This document shows positions 31,721 to 39,943 of a stretch of 43,658 bases of DNA, one piece after another. Made by a program: the position numbers and the translations under genes. The notes under the pieces are model-generated. The model had not been told where the DNA came from. It saw only the letters and a list, made by a program, of their open reading frames with translations, and did not search any database. Origin of the DNA: Candidatus Aquidulcis sp. (lineage in GTDB: Bacteria > Chloroflexota > Anaerolineae > UBA4142); contig DYJA01000057.1 of NCBI GenBank assembly GCA_020723345.1, positions 1-43,658 of the forward strand. The letters are read 5' to 3'. The stretch's first letter is position 1; the number at the start of each line of letters is the position of its first letter.

Positions 31721-32758
31721 ATGAATATTCAGGAACGACTAGAAGCATTTTGGTCTGGCGAAAAACCAGACCGAATTCCTTATACGGTTTATCACACCAA
31801 AGTCGCGGACGGAAACGATCCTCGCGCGTGGGCGGAACTGTTTGCCACAGGACTTGGGCTAACCTACAAATGGTACCCGTTCAAGTTGGAAACGCGCGAT
31901 CTCGTCACCGATGAAAAAACGTGGACGGAAAATGGAAAACAGATCCGGCGCGTGGCGCAGCGTACATCGGTTGGCGAAGTCTGGGCGGAGTGGGCGGACA
32001 ACTGGCAGCAAAAGTATTGGCTCGAAACGCCCGGCGACTATCGCGTGATGACGCACATCGTCAAGAATACCACCGTCGTTCCCGACCTGGAAAATTTTCG
32101 CGCGCAAGTCAACGCGTTGCCGCCGTACGCGGTCGCGTGGGCGATGATCGGTCGTACGCCGCTGCAAGAAATCCTGGTCGATCACGTCGGCTTGGAAAAG
32201 TTCAGTTTACACTTGTTCGATTACGAAGCCGAGGTGCGCGAACTGTACGCGGCTATGCTGACGAACTTCCGTCAGAAGGTGGCGATTGCCGCGCAGAGTC
32301 CGAGCAAGTTCATTTCCAATCTGGAGAATTTTACCGCTGAAACTCTGGGACCGAAACGGTACGCCGAATTTTTGCTGCCGGTGTACGAGGAATGTTTTCC
32401 AATCTTGCGCGCAGCGGGCAAAATCGTCGGCACGCACTACGACGGTCGCACGAAAAGTTGCCGCGATCTCATCGCGCGCGCGCCAATCGATCTGATCGAG
32501 TCGCTGACGATTCCACCGGAAGGCGATCAAACGCTGGCGGAATGCCGCGCGGTTTGGCGCGACAAACTCTTCTGGTGCAACATCAATGTTTCGGCGTATG
32601 ATTTGCCGCGCGCCGAGTTGCGCGAATTGCTGGCGACCTTGGTCGAACAAGGCGCGCCCGATGGTCGGCGGTTGGCGTTCGAAGTATCGGAAGCGCTGCC
32701 TGCCAATTGGAGAGATTCGATTCCGGTCGTGCTGGATATTCTCCGCGAAATGCGGTAG
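31721..32758 (+). CDS. URO-D (uroporphyrinogen decarboxylase) superfamily protein
   Basis: A 345-residue protein of the URO-D/MtaA/CmuA TIM-barrel group: N-terminal ERLEAFWSGEKPDRIPYTV, C-terminal IVGTHYDGRTKSCRDLIA and IDLIESLTIPPEGDQTLAECRAVWRDKLFWCNIN. Members decarboxylate porphyrins or move methyl groups to corrinoids. This one lacks the obvious zinc-binding Cys-rich end of methyltransferases, and no corrinoid protein or heme gene is nearby. True heme synthesis is unlikely. The start has an aaagga site; its TAG is supplied by an inverted repeat at 32755. Confidence 0.75.
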   Translation: MNIQERLEAFWSGEKPDRIPYTVYHTKVADGNDPRAWAELFATGLGLTYKWYPFKLETRDLVTDEKTWTENGKQIRRVAQRTSVGEVWAEWADNWQQKYWLETPGDYRVMTHIVKNTTVVPDLENFRAQVNALPPYAVAWAMIGRTPLQEILVDHVGLEKFSLHLFDYEAEVRELYAAMLTNFRQKVAIAAQSPSKFISNLENFTAETLGPKRYAEFLLPVYEECFPILRAAGKIVGTHYDGRTKSCRDLIARAPIDLIESLTIPPEGDQTLAECRAVWRDKLFWCNINVSAYDLPRAELRELLATLVEQGAPDGRRLAFEVSEALPANWRDSIPVVLDILREMR

Positions 32759-32859
32759 GGGCGCGGCATTTGTCAGATTTTATTGGTTGGATGATCGAGT
32801 TGGCACAATATCAACCAACATCTCAACCAGGTGTGTCGTGACAAATGTCTCGCCCCTAC
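32755..32859. repeat. Inverted repeat overlapping the URO-D-like stop codon
   Basis: Left arm 32755-32775 (starting gtaggggcgcggcatttgtc) and right arm 32839-32859 match in 19 of 21 bases; inner arms around ggttgg / ccaacc extend the stem. The TAG stop at 32756-32758 lies in the left arm. Confidence 0.75.
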
Positions 32860-32870
32860 TTTGCGCGAAT

Positions 32871-32899
32871 TTGCCATTTTGTCCGGCGCGTGGTATGAT
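32871..32899 (+). promoter_or_regulatory. Promoter of the secreted Ig-like protein gene
   Basis: TTGCCA (32871-32876), 17-nt spacer, TATGAT (32894-32899), ATG 32936 with aaaggag between. Confidence 0.6.
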
Positions 32900-32935
32900 T
32901 TTGGCGCACGGCATTTCAGCGGAGAAAGGAGCGCG

Positions 32936-33646
32936 ATGCAGGACAAAACTTATGTGATCGCGATCATCGTCGTCCTCGCGATTTGTTGTCTGGGGATGTA
33001 CGTCGCAGTTTCCGGGTACCTCAACAGCAACCCCGGCGCGTTTCCGGACATCGTGGCGAGTTTTCAAGGCACGCCGGTCGTCGTTTCGATCAGCACGTAC
33101 ACCCCTGCACCGACGCAAGTCGTGATCGCGCTGCCAAACACGCCGACGATTGCGGCGGTGCCATCTCCGCTTGGCGCGCTCCAAACGATCACTGCCGCGG
33201 CGACGATTGTCATTCCAACTCCGGTGCCGACGCGCGCGGTCGTCGCTTCACCCACCGCGACCGGGGGGCCGGGTTTTCCATCGTGCGCGGGCTTTGCGTT
33301 CTGTCCCCGGGCCGGTCCGCCGGATTATGCGCTGGGGATTGGCGGCGATCCATGTCCGCGCAATTACATTTGGGGACGCGTGACAGACGCAAGCGGGCGC
33401 GGCTTGCGCGACCGCAAGATTCGCTTCAAGGCGCCCTATGGCGAGATGGATAATGTGACGACCAAAGCGCCGCCGGATCCAGAGGGTGTGTACAACATTC
33501 CTTCCGTTGCCACGAACAGTACCTGGGTTGTTTGGCTGCTCGACGCGGGCGGCGGCGAGGCGAGTCCGCGCGTTACTCTGCACACGCAGGCATACACCGG
33601 GGTCGGCAATTGTCCCACGCGGATCGATTTTGTGCAACAACGATAA
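32936..33646 (+). CDS. Membrane-anchored secreted protein with a C-terminal Ig-like/regulatory-like domain
   Basis: Start at ATG 32936 with ggagaaaggag upstream. The 236-residue product has an N-terminal membrane segment (VIAIIVVLAICCLGMYVAV), then a long Ala/Pro/Thr linker (residues ~50-110). A short Cys-containing domain follows (FPSCAGFAFCPR ... DPCPRNYIWGRVTDASGRGLRDRKIRF), continuing into a carboxypeptidase-regulatory-like beta fold (VYNIPSVATNSTWVVWLLDAGG). The four cysteines could form disulfides outside the cell. Function unknown. It has its own promoter and terminator. Confidence 0.75.
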   Translation: MQDKTYVIAIIVVLAICCLGMYVAVSGYLNSNPGAFPDIVASFQGTPVVVSISTYTPAPTQVVIALPNTPTIAAVPSPLGALQTITAAATIVIPTPVPTRAVVASPTATGGPGFPSCAGFAFCPRAGPPDYALGIGGDPCPRNYIWGRVTDASGRGLRDRKIRFKAPYGEMDNVTTKAPPDPEGVYNIPSVATNSTWVVWLLDAGGGEASPRVTLHTQAYTGVGNCPTRIDFVQQR

Positions 33647-33655
33647 CGAAAAAGA

Positions 33656-33685
33656 AACCGAGAGGATGATCCTCTCGGTTTTTTT
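33656..33685. terminator. Strong bidirectional rho-independent terminator
   Basis: aaccgagagga and tcctctcggtt form an 11-bp perfect stem with a tga loop, followed by seven T and preceded by A-rich DNA. It separates two convergent genes and should serve both. Confidence 0.9.
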
Positions 33686-33694
33686 ATCCGTTTC

Positions 33695-34948
33695 TCATTT
33701 GGGCATCGCTTTGAGCCGAACGTACGCGCCCATCGGAATGCCGTCGGGCTTGGTGATCGACCACCAATATTCCTCGTTCTGTTGCGTCCAATCCGGATTT
33801 GCCATATAGATAACGAACATTGCGCCGATCCAGGGCGACCAATTTTGCTTTGCCCACTGGTACGCCGCGACAATGTACTTGGCTTGCGTTTGCTCGTCCA
33901 CCGCGAACCACGAGTACTCTTTGTGAATCGGATCGCGCGTCCAGCCGAATTCCAAAATCACGATTTGCTTGTTTGTGTCGCCGCGTGCGACCATGATTTT
34001 GCGAATATCCTCGACGTGGCGGAAGCAATAGACGCGTCCGGTCACCGGCTCGTTGTTGCTGTACTCGCGATTCTTGATCACGTCGTCCGGGCTCATCTCC
34101 GGCGGCGCTTTGTAGCCCGGCGCGTGCACGCCGAGCGCGTCGAAATAGCCGGTCGAATTGTTCTTCATCGCGTCGTACATTTTGGCGACGAAGGTCGCAT
34201 CCGGCATCGCGGTCTCGTTGCTCGCCGAAGTCGGCGTCAAGCCCGCGCTGACGATAATCGCGTTTGGATCGATCGATTTGATTTTTTCGTACGACGCTTT
34301 CAAAAGCGCGGCATATTCTGTCGGGTTGGGTGGTCTGCCGCACCATTCGCGCGAAAGGTTCGGCTCGTTCCAGATTTCGTACGCGCGAATTCTGCCTTTA
34401 TAGCGCGTGACGAAGGTGTGCAAAAAGTCGAGCCAGTCCTGCGCATTTTTCGCAGGTCCCATTTGCTTTTTGGCGGCATTGAAACAGCCGGGCGCCGCCC
34501 ATTCAGGCGCATTGTCCAGGCGCGCGAGCACGTCGATGCCGAACTTGTTCGCGAGTTGTACGGCGCGGTCGGCGTTTTCCCAGTTGAACGCGCCCTTTTT
34601 CGCGCCTTCGATGTCACGCCACGCGAATTGTTGCTTGACCCAGGTCAAACCCGCGTCGCGCATCATTCCCAGATCGCGATCCGCGGTTTCGGGTCGCCAC
34701 CACAAAAACGCTTGCGCGCCGTACTCGGGCGAATTCATCTTGATCGGTTTGACTGGCGGAATCGGATTGATCGTCGGCGTCGCAGCGGGCTTGGTTGCCG
34801 CAGGCGCACCCGTGCTCGGCGCGGAGGTTGGCGCGCCGAGCGGTTTGGCAACTTTGGTTGGGATAGGCGTCTCGGTGGGCGTAGCGGTACATGCTATCGC
34901 GGCGATAAGTAAACCACAGAGTGAGAGCGTGAACGAGATTTTTTGCAT
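33695..34948 (-). CDS. Lipoprotein glycoside hydrolase of the GH-A clan (GH39/GH5-like)
   Basis: A 417-residue product with a lipobox ending C20 (IAAIAC), a Pro/Thr/Ala linker (20-68) and a TIM-barrel domain. The proton-donor motif is YEIWNEPNL with E195, and the likely nucleophile is E333 in IVILEFGWT, the spacing expected for clan GH-A. FAWRDIEGAKKGAFNWENAD and FGIDVLARLDNAPEW are barrel strands typical of the family. It should be displayed on the outer face of the membrane and act on beta-linked glycans; the exact substrate is unknown. It shares the terminator at 33656 and has its own promoter divergent from the MBL gene. Confidence 0.83.
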   Translation of the reverse strand: MQKISFTLSLCGLLIAAIACTATPTETPIPTKVAKPLGAPTSAPSTGAPAATKPAATPTINPIPPVKPIKMNSPEYGAQAFLWWRPETADRDLGMMRDAGLTWVKQQFAWRDIEGAKKGAFNWENADRAVQLANKFGIDVLARLDNAPEWAAPGCFNAAKKQMGPAKNAQDWLDFLHTFVTRYKGRIRAYEIWNEPNLSREWCGRPPNPTEYAALLKASYEKIKSIDPNAIIVSAGLTPTSASNETAMPDATFVAKMYDAMKNNSTGYFDALGVHAPGYKAPPEMSPDDVIKNREYSNNEPVTGRVYCFRHVEDIRKIMVARGDTNKQIVILEFGWTRDPIHKEYSWFAVDEQTQAKYIVAAYQWAKQNWSPWIGAMFVIYMANPDWTQQNEEYWWSITKPDGIPMGAYVRLKAMPK

Positions 34949-34990
34949 GGAACTCCTCGAGGAGGAAATTTTGGAAAACGTGCGGGCGCA

Positions 34991-35018
34991 ATTATATCAC
35001 GCGCGGCGCATCCGACAA
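34991..35018 (-). promoter_or_regulatory. Promoter of the glycoside hydrolase gene
   Basis: On the minus strand TTGTCG (35018-35013), 16-nt spacer, TATAAT (34996-34991). The -10 is exact; the -35 is partial. Confidence 0.55.
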
Positions 35019-35029
35019 AATTTACAATT

Positions 35030-35059
35030 TTGACAAATATCCCGCGCTGAATCTATAAT
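35030..35059 (+). promoter_or_regulatory. Promoter of the MBL-fold hydrolase gene
   Basis: TTGACA (35030-35035), 18-nt spacer, TATAAT (35054-35059), both hexamers exact. It lies back to back with the 34991-35018 promoter. Confidence 0.75.
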
Positions 35060-35090
35060 CGCGCGCAAATAAGCGACGAATGGAGTAACG

Positions 35091-35738
35091 ATGATCCTAG
35101 AAACTTTGACTGTCGGTCCCCTCGGCGTAAATTGCTATCTCGTCGGCGACGACGAGACGCGCGAAACGCTTGTGATCGATCCCGGCGGCGACGCGCGCGA
35201 AATTCTCGACACGCTGCGGCACGGACGGCTCACGCCCATCGCGATCGTCGCGACGCACGCGCATTTCGATCACCTCCTCGCGCTGGAAGAGGTGCGCGCC
35301 GAGACGCGCGCGCCGTTTCTGCTTCACGCCGACGAAGCCGAGACGTTGGCGCACGCGGCGATGGGCGCGCGTCTGTTCGGCTTTGCGTTTGCGCCGCCCG
35401 CGCCCGCCGATCGATTGTTGCGCGAGGGCGACGCGGTGAACGCCGGTGCGCTCGCGTTTCAAGTGTTGCACACGCCGGGGCATTCGCCGGGCGGCATGTG
35501 CTTGTGGCGCGATAATCACGTTTTCGTCGGCGATACGCTCTTTCAAGGCGGCATCGGCCGCGTCGATTTGCCCGGCGGCGATTACGCGACGCTGATGCGC
35601 TCGATTCGCGACAAATTGCTGACGCTGCCCGACGCCACCATCGTCCATCCCGGTCACGGCGCCGCGACGACGATTGGAGAGGAACGGCAACTCAATCCGT
35701 TCTTGCGCCCCTTGCGGACAGGGCAATGGGAAGTGTGA
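35091..35738 (+). CDS. MBL-fold metallohydrolase (glyoxalase II-like)
   Basis: A 215-residue protein with the full metal site of the metallo-beta-lactamase fold: THAHFDH (H56, H58, D60, H61), HTPGHSPGG (H131), VGDTLF (D148) and VHPGHG (H189). The GGIGRVDLPGGD segment is typical of the short YcbL-like glyoxalase II group, which hydrolyses thioesters or is of unknown substrate. ATG 35091 follows gaatggag and a good promoter. It is a single-gene unit closed by the hairpin at 35742. Confidence 0.88.
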   Translation: MILETLTVGPLGVNCYLVGDDETRETLVIDPGGDAREILDTLRHGRLTPIAIVATHAHFDHLLALEEVRAETRAPFLLHADEAETLAHAAMGARLFGFAFAPPAPADRLLREGDAVNAGALAFQVLHTPGHSPGGMCLWRDNHVFVGDTLFQGGIGRVDLPGGDYATLMRSIRDKLLTLPDATIVHPGHGAATTIGEERQLNPFLRPLRTGQWEV

Positions 35739-35741
35739 GTC

Positions 35742-35790
35742 GGCAATCGGACGATCAGGCAACCAGTTGTCTGATCGCCCGATTGCCTTT
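35742..35790 (+). terminator. Terminator-like hairpin after the MBL gene
   Basis: ggcaatcgg...gatcag and ctgatcg..ccgattgcc form a long interrupted stem, followed by ttt. The T tract is short, so efficiency is uncertain. Confidence 0.6.
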
Positions 35791-35822
35791 CTATCCAGAT
35801 TCGATATGATCTATAGAGTTCT

Positions 35823-35873
35823 GTTCAATCTAATTAGTTCAATCTTGACTAAACTAAAAAAACTAATTATAAT
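35823..35873 (+). promoter_or_regulatory. Promoter and operator region of the exporter operon
   Basis: TTGACT (35845-35850), 17-nt spacer, TATAAT (35868-35873). Two direct GTTCAATCT copies (35823-35831, 35837-35845) run into the -35, and ttagtt / aactaa (35834-35857) form a dyad across it. The block is strikingly AT-rich. The next gene is a MarR/GbsR regulator, the likely ligand of these sites. Confidence 0.7.
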
Positions 35874-35898
35874 ATACCCGAAAGGAGTGAAAAACCGT

Positions 35899-36390
35899 AT
35901 GGATAAGGATGGCAGTGGCAGGAGTGACTCGGAGGCAATGCGCTTTGTGGAGGATGTCGGTCTCCTGCTGGAGCGGGACGGGATGCCGCGGATGGCGGGA
36001 CGGATGATCGGCTGGTTGTTGATTTGCGATCCGCCGCACCAATCCACGAGCGATCTCGCGCAGACGCTTCACGCGAGCAAGGCATCGATCAGTACGATGA
36101 CGCGGCTGCTCGTTCAAATGGGCTTGGTCGAGCAGGTGGGCGTCCCCGGACAGCGGCGCGATCATTTTCGGATCAAACCCGGTGCTTGGGACGAGTGGAT
36201 GCGCACGGGCATGGAGGAGATCACGCTTGGGCGGCAATTGGCGGAGCGCGGCTTGGAACTTTTGGATGGCAAGCCCACCGAAGCAAAGCAACGACTGAAA
36301 GAAGCGCGCGAGGTGTATGCTTTCTTCGAAGAGGAATATCCGGCGCTCCTCGACCGCTGGGAGCGCGCGCGGAAAAAGATGGCGCGGTAA
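35899..36390 (+). CDS. GbsR/MarR-family transcriptional regulator
   Basis: ATG 35899 follows aaaggag. The 163-residue protein has a winged helix-turn-helix: MAGRMIGWLLICDPPHQST then SDLAQTLHASKASISTMTRLLVQMGLVEQV, with the wing at GVPGQRRDHFRI. The C-terminal long helices (LKEAREVYAFFEEEYPALLDRWERA) serve dimerisation. The GbsR-like subgroup often represses linked transport operons. Only 23 nt separate it from the fused permease, and a probable operator overlaps its promoter, so it probably represses itself and the exporter. Confidence 0.85.
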   Translation: MDKDGSGRSDSEAMRFVEDVGLLLERDGMPRMAGRMIGWLLICDPPHQSTSDLAQTLHASKASISTMTRLLVQMGLVEQVGVPGQRRDHFRIKPGAWDEWMRTGMEEITLGRQLAERGLELLDGKPTEAKQRLKEAREVYAFFEEEYPALLDRWERARKKMAR

Positions 36391-36413
36391 AGGTTGACGG
36401 TTGGTGGTAGCGG

Positions 36414-38756
36414 ATGATTCTTAAGAATTTGTTGCGGCGCAAGACGCGCACGCTGCTTACGCTTGTCGGCATCGCGATTGGCGTGGCGGCGGTCGTCGCG
36501 CTCGGCGCGCTGGCGGAAGGGTTCATCAATTCGTACACGACGGTGCTCACGTCGTCCGGCGCGGACGTGATCGTCTCGCAGGGCGACGCCGCCGATTTGC
36601 TCTTTTCGGCGGTGGACGAAACCGTCGCGCCGCAACTCGCGTACACCCCTGGTGTCAGCAAAATCTCCGGCGTGTTGTGGGGAATGGTGACGACACCCGA
36701 TGTGCCTTATTTCATCGTGATCGGACTCGATCCCAAAGAATTCGGCATGGCGCATTTTAAGGTGACCGAAGGGCAGGCGATTACCGGACAGCGCCAGATG
36801 CTTTTGGGCAAAACGGCGGCGAAGAATTTCAAAAAGCAGGTCGGTGAAAATTACAAAATCCAGGAGACCTCCTTCAAGATCGTCGGCGTTTACGAGACGG
36901 GGCAAGGCGTCGAAGAGATGGGCGCGGTGATTACGCTGCGCGAGGCGCAAGACATTTTCAAAAAGCCGCGCCAGGTGACGTACTACCAACTCAAGGTCGC
37001 GCGTCCTGAAATGATCAACATCGTGATCAAGGAAATCGAACGGCGGCAGCCCAAATTGGCGGCGTCGCGTTCCGCAAATTTCATGGACGATCAGCAGGAA
37101 ACCCAGATGCTGCGCGCGATGGGTTGGTTCATCAGTCTGCTTGCGGTGCTTGGCGGCGGCTTGGGGATGATGAACACGATGTTGATGAGCGTGTTCGAAC
37201 GCACGCGCGAGATCGGCGTGCTGCGCGCGCTCGGCTGGCGGCGCAGGCGCATCTTGCAAATGATCCTGGGCGAGGCGTTGCTCTTGTGCGCCGTCGGCGG
37301 CGCGCTCGGCATCGGTTTGGGCGCGTGGATGACGTACGCGCTCAATCAAGTTCCGGCGCTCGCGGGAATGTTGGAGAATACGCTGACACCCGCGCTCTTC
37401 GCGCAAGCGATCTTCGTCGCGCTGCTCTTGGGCGCGGCGAGTGGCTTGTATCCGGCGTGGCGCGCCGCGCAGTTGCAGCCGGTCGAGGCGATGCGGTACG
37501 AGGGAGCGGGAAGTCGTCAGTCGTCAGTCGCCAGTCGCCAGTTAAAAGTGAGCAGTCAACAGTCAACAGTGAACGGCGAACAGTCGAGGCGCAATTTCCA
37601 ATCTCTAATTTCCAATATCCAACTTCCAATCTCTAATCTCCAATCTCTAATCTCGAATTTTGGCGGACTCGCGTTACGCAATATTTTCCGTCAGCGCACG
37701 CGCACAATTTTGACCGCGCTCGCGATTGGTGTTGGGGTGGGTATGGTCGTCGCGCTGGGCGGGATGGGTGATGGATTTTCGCAACAGATGAGCGACATCG
37801 GCGGAAAGAATGGCGAGTTGACGATCAGCGAAGCGAAAGCATCCGATATGTCGCTGACCAAGGTTGACGACAAAGTCGGACGTTGGGTCGCGACCTTGCC
37901 CGCCGTCCAACACGTTTCGGGCGCGTTGCTGGGTTTCACGACGATGCCGGGGATGGCGTACTTTCTCGCGTTCGGTTTGGAGCCCACTAGTTTTGCGATG
38001 CGGCATTACAACATCACGGAGGGCGATCGCATTCGGACGCCGCGCGATATGTTGTTGGGCAAGGTCGCCGCAAAGAACCTCAAGAAAAAAGTTGGCGATA
38101 CGGTGCAGGTGTCCGGCGCGTCGTTCCGCATCGTCGGAATTTACGAGACGGGAGTCGGGTACGAGGATGGCGCGAGCGTGATCACGTTATCAGAAGCGCA
38201 GAAATTGTTCAAGCGACCCAATCAGGTGAGTTGGTATTTCGTCAAACTCAAGGATCTGAGTCAAGCCGAAACGGTTGCGCGTCAGATCGAAGCGAAATTT
38301 CCCGAAGTGACGGTGACGAAATCGTCCGAGTACGCCGACAAGACGAACGATATGCAAACGTTCCGTTCGATGACTGCCGCGCTGTCGTTCCTTTCGATTT
38401 TGATCGGCGGCATCGGGATTATGAACGCGATGCTGATGAGCGTGTTCGAGCGGACGCGCGAAATCGGAACGCTGCGCGCGTTGGGTTGGCGGCGGCGGCG
38501 CGTCGTCGGCATGATCGTGCGCGAATCGCTCGCGCTCAGTTTCTTCAGCGGCTTGGTCGGCATCGCGATTGGGATGGGCTTGGGGCGCTTGATCGAGATG
38601 GAGCCAACGATGGGGCCGTTCCTGAAAGCGGTGTACAGCCCGATGTTGCTCGCGCGAGCGATGATCGTCGCGCTCGCGCTCGGCATGATGGGCGCGCTGT
38701 ATCCCGCGTGGCGCGCGGCGAATCTGTCGCCCATCGAAGCATTGAGATATGAATGA
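36414..38756 (+). CDS. Fused double MacB/FtsX-type ABC permease
   Basis: A 780-residue protein containing two complete permeases. Module 1 (~1-362) begins MILKNLLRRKTRTLLTLVG and ends GLYPAWRAAQLQPVEAMRYE; module 2 (~420-780) begins LALRNIFRQRTRTILTALA and ends ALYPAWRAANLSPIEALRYE. Each has a first membrane helix, a MacB-type periplasmic domain (KISGVLWGMVTTPDVPYF / HVSGALLGFTTMPGMAYF) and three C-terminal helices including MSVFERTREIG.LRALGWRRRR, the FtsX hallmark. Normal MacB-type permeases of this class have ~380 residues and pair as dimers. The linker (~367-416) is encoded by two heptanucleotide repeat arrays. The adaptor follows at 38828 and the ATPase at 41745. Confidence 0.88.
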   Translation: MILKNLLRRKTRTLLTLVGIAIGVAAVVALGALAEGFINSYTTVLTSSGADVIVSQGDAADLLFSAVDETVAPQLAYTPGVSKISGVLWGMVTTPDVPYFIVIGLDPKEFGMAHFKVTEGQAITGQRQMLLGKTAAKNFKKQVGENYKIQETSFKIVGVYETGQGVEEMGAVITLREAQDIFKKPRQVTYYQLKVARPEMINIVIKEIERRQPKLAASRSANFMDDQQETQMLRAMGWFISLLAVLGGGLGMMNTMLMSVFERTREIGVLRALGWRRRRILQMILGEALLLCAVGGALGIGLGAWMTYALNQVPALAGMLENTLTPALFAQAIFVALLLGAASGLYPAWRAAQLQPVEAMRYEGAGSRQSSVASRQLKVSSQQSTVNGEQSRRNFQSLISNIQLPISNLQSLISNFGGLALRNIFRQRTRTILTALAIGVGVGMVVALGGMGDGFSQQMSDIGGKNGELTISEAKASDMSLTKVDDKVGRWVATLPAVQHVSGALLGFTTMPGMAYFLAFGLEPTSFAMRHYNITEGDRIRTPRDMLLGKVAAKNLKKKVGDTVQVSGASFRIVGIYETGVGYEDGASVITLSEAQKLFKRPNQVSWYFVKLKDLSQAETVARQIEAKFPEVTVTKSSEYADKTNDMQTFRSMTAALSFLSILIGGIGIMNAMLMSVFERTREIGTLRALGWRRRRVVGMIVRESLALSFFSGLVGIAIGMGLGRLIEMEPTMGPFLKAVYSPMLLARAMIVALALGMMGALYPAWRAANLSPIEALRYE
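37512..37660. repeat. Two heptanucleotide arrays joining the permease modules
   Basis: Array A (37512-37588): eleven 7-mers, mostly AGTCGTC, AGTCGCC, AGTCAAC. Array B (37591-37660): ten 7-mers alternating CCAATCT/CTAATCT-like. The whole stretch is open in the permease frame and encodes NFQSLIS-NIQLPIS-NLQSLIS-type heptads. A change of one unit would shift the frame. Confidence 0.9.
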
Positions 38757-38758
38757 GT

Positions 38759-38811
38759 CGTGTTGCGTGTTCCGTCTGCGTTCACGCAATACGCAACACG
38801 TAGCACGAATG
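38759..38811. repeat. Inverted heptamer arrays after the permease gene
   Basis: Left units CGTGTTG, CGTGTTC, CGTCTGC (38759-38779) are inverse in type to right units ACGCAAT, ACGCAAC, ACGTAGC, ACGAATG (38784-38811), so the two arrays can pair as a hairpin. Confidence 0.75.
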
Positions 38812-38827
38812 ACATCGGAGGATAACA

Positions 38828-39943
38828 GTGAACCTGCGAAACATCATCGTCGGGATCGTGATCGTAGTTGTTCTGGGAATGGCGTACTTGACGGTTGGCG
38901 GTGGGAGCGAGATGCTGTCGCCCAAACCAACGCCGACGCCGAACCTCGCGTTGTTGGAGTTGGAAAATATCGTGAGCGCGTCGGGCACGCTCGTCCCGGT
39001 CAAACGCGCGAATGTCGCGTTTCAAGGTCTCGTGCCGGTACGCGTGACCCAGGTTTTGGTCAAGCCGGGCGATGTCGTCAAACCGGGCGATGTCTTGATC
39101 AAGTTGCACGCGGCGGAAGAAGAGGCAGCGGTCAACGCGGCGCGCGCCGCGCTCGCGCAGTTGAAAGCCGGCGCGACGAAAGAAGAGATCGCGGTCGCGC
39201 AGGCGAATCTGGACGCGGCGAAAGCGCAACTCGCCAAAGTGCGCGCCGCGGCAACGCCGGAAGATATCGCGATGGCGAAAGCAGCGTGGGAGCGCGCGGC
39301 GGCGATCTTGCGTGACGCGCAGTCGCAGTACGATCGCATCAAAGACGATCCGCAGCGCGGTATGTTTCCGCAAAGTCAGGCGCTGCATCTCGCGACGCAG
39401 GAATATCAGGTCGCGGAGGCGCGCTATCGCCAAGTCCTGAAAGGCGCGACACCGGAGGACATTCGCGTCGCGGAGGCGAATGTCGCGATCGCGCAGGCGA
39501 GTTTGGATCGCGTCAAGGCGACGGCGCGCCCGGAAGAAATCGCGGCGGCGCAGGCAAAAATCGATCAGGCAACGAGCGCGCTCGCGTTGTTGACGATCAC
39601 CGCGCCGTTTGGCGGCACGGTCGCGGCGGTCAACGTCAAAGACGGCGAGACGATCACGCCGGGCGTCGCGGTGATTACGCTCGGCGATTTGAGCAACTTG
39701 CGTTTGGAAACCGACGACTTGAGCGAAACGAACATCGCGCGGATCAAACTTGGACAAATTGTTAGCGTGTCGTTCGACGCGCTGCCGGGCAAATCGTTCA
39801 AGGGCAAAGTGACGTACATCGCGCCGATGGCATCGGCGAAACAAGGCGGCACGAATTACACGATCTACGTCGAATTCGAATCGCTCGATCCGGCGCTGCG
39901 GTGGGGAATGACAGGGCATATTGAGATCAATACGAAACAGTGA
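38828..39943 (+). CDS. HlyD/MacA-type membrane fusion (adaptor) protein
   Basis: The start is GTG 38828 with ggagg at 38817-38821. The 371-residue product has an N-terminal membrane anchor (IIVGIVIVVVLGMAYL), a biotinyl-lipoyl half-motif (VSASGTLVPVKRANVAF, VTQVLVKPGDVVKPGDVLIKL) and a long helical hairpin (100-250). Inside the hairpin are three near copies of AGATKEEIAVAQANLDAA-like units (AAATPEDIAMAK, KGATPEDIRVAEANVAIA, TARPEEIAAAQ). The lipoyl return is ITAPFGGTVAAVNVKDGE, followed by a beta-barrel. It is the adaptor for the fused permease. Confidence 0.9.
   Translation: MNLRNIIVGIVIVVVLGMAYLTVGGGSEMLSPKPTPTPNLALLELENIVSASGTLVPVKRANVAFQGLVPVRVTQVLVKPGDVVKPGDVLIKLHAAEEEAAVNAARAALAQLKAGATKEEIAVAQANLDAAKAQLAKVRAAATPEDIAMAKAAWERAAAILRDAQSQYDRIKDDPQRGMFPQSQALHLATQEYQVAEARYRQVLKGATPEDIRVAEANVAIAQASLDRVKATARPEEIAAAQAKIDQATSALALLTITAPFGGTVAAVNVKDGETITPGVAVITLGDLSNLRLETDDLSETNIARIKLGQIVSVSFDALPGKSFKGKVTYIAPMASAKQGGTNYTIYVEFESLDPALRWGMTGHIEINTKQ

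Noticed and set aside
31721-32758. Heme biosynthesis hemE
   Set aside because: Only the superfamily pattern fits; key hemE neighbours are absent and the N-terminal segment differs, so a specific heme role is not supported.
37512-37660. Tandem repeats as a CRISPR array
   Set aside because: Units are 7 bp with no spacers; they are simple heptamer arrays.
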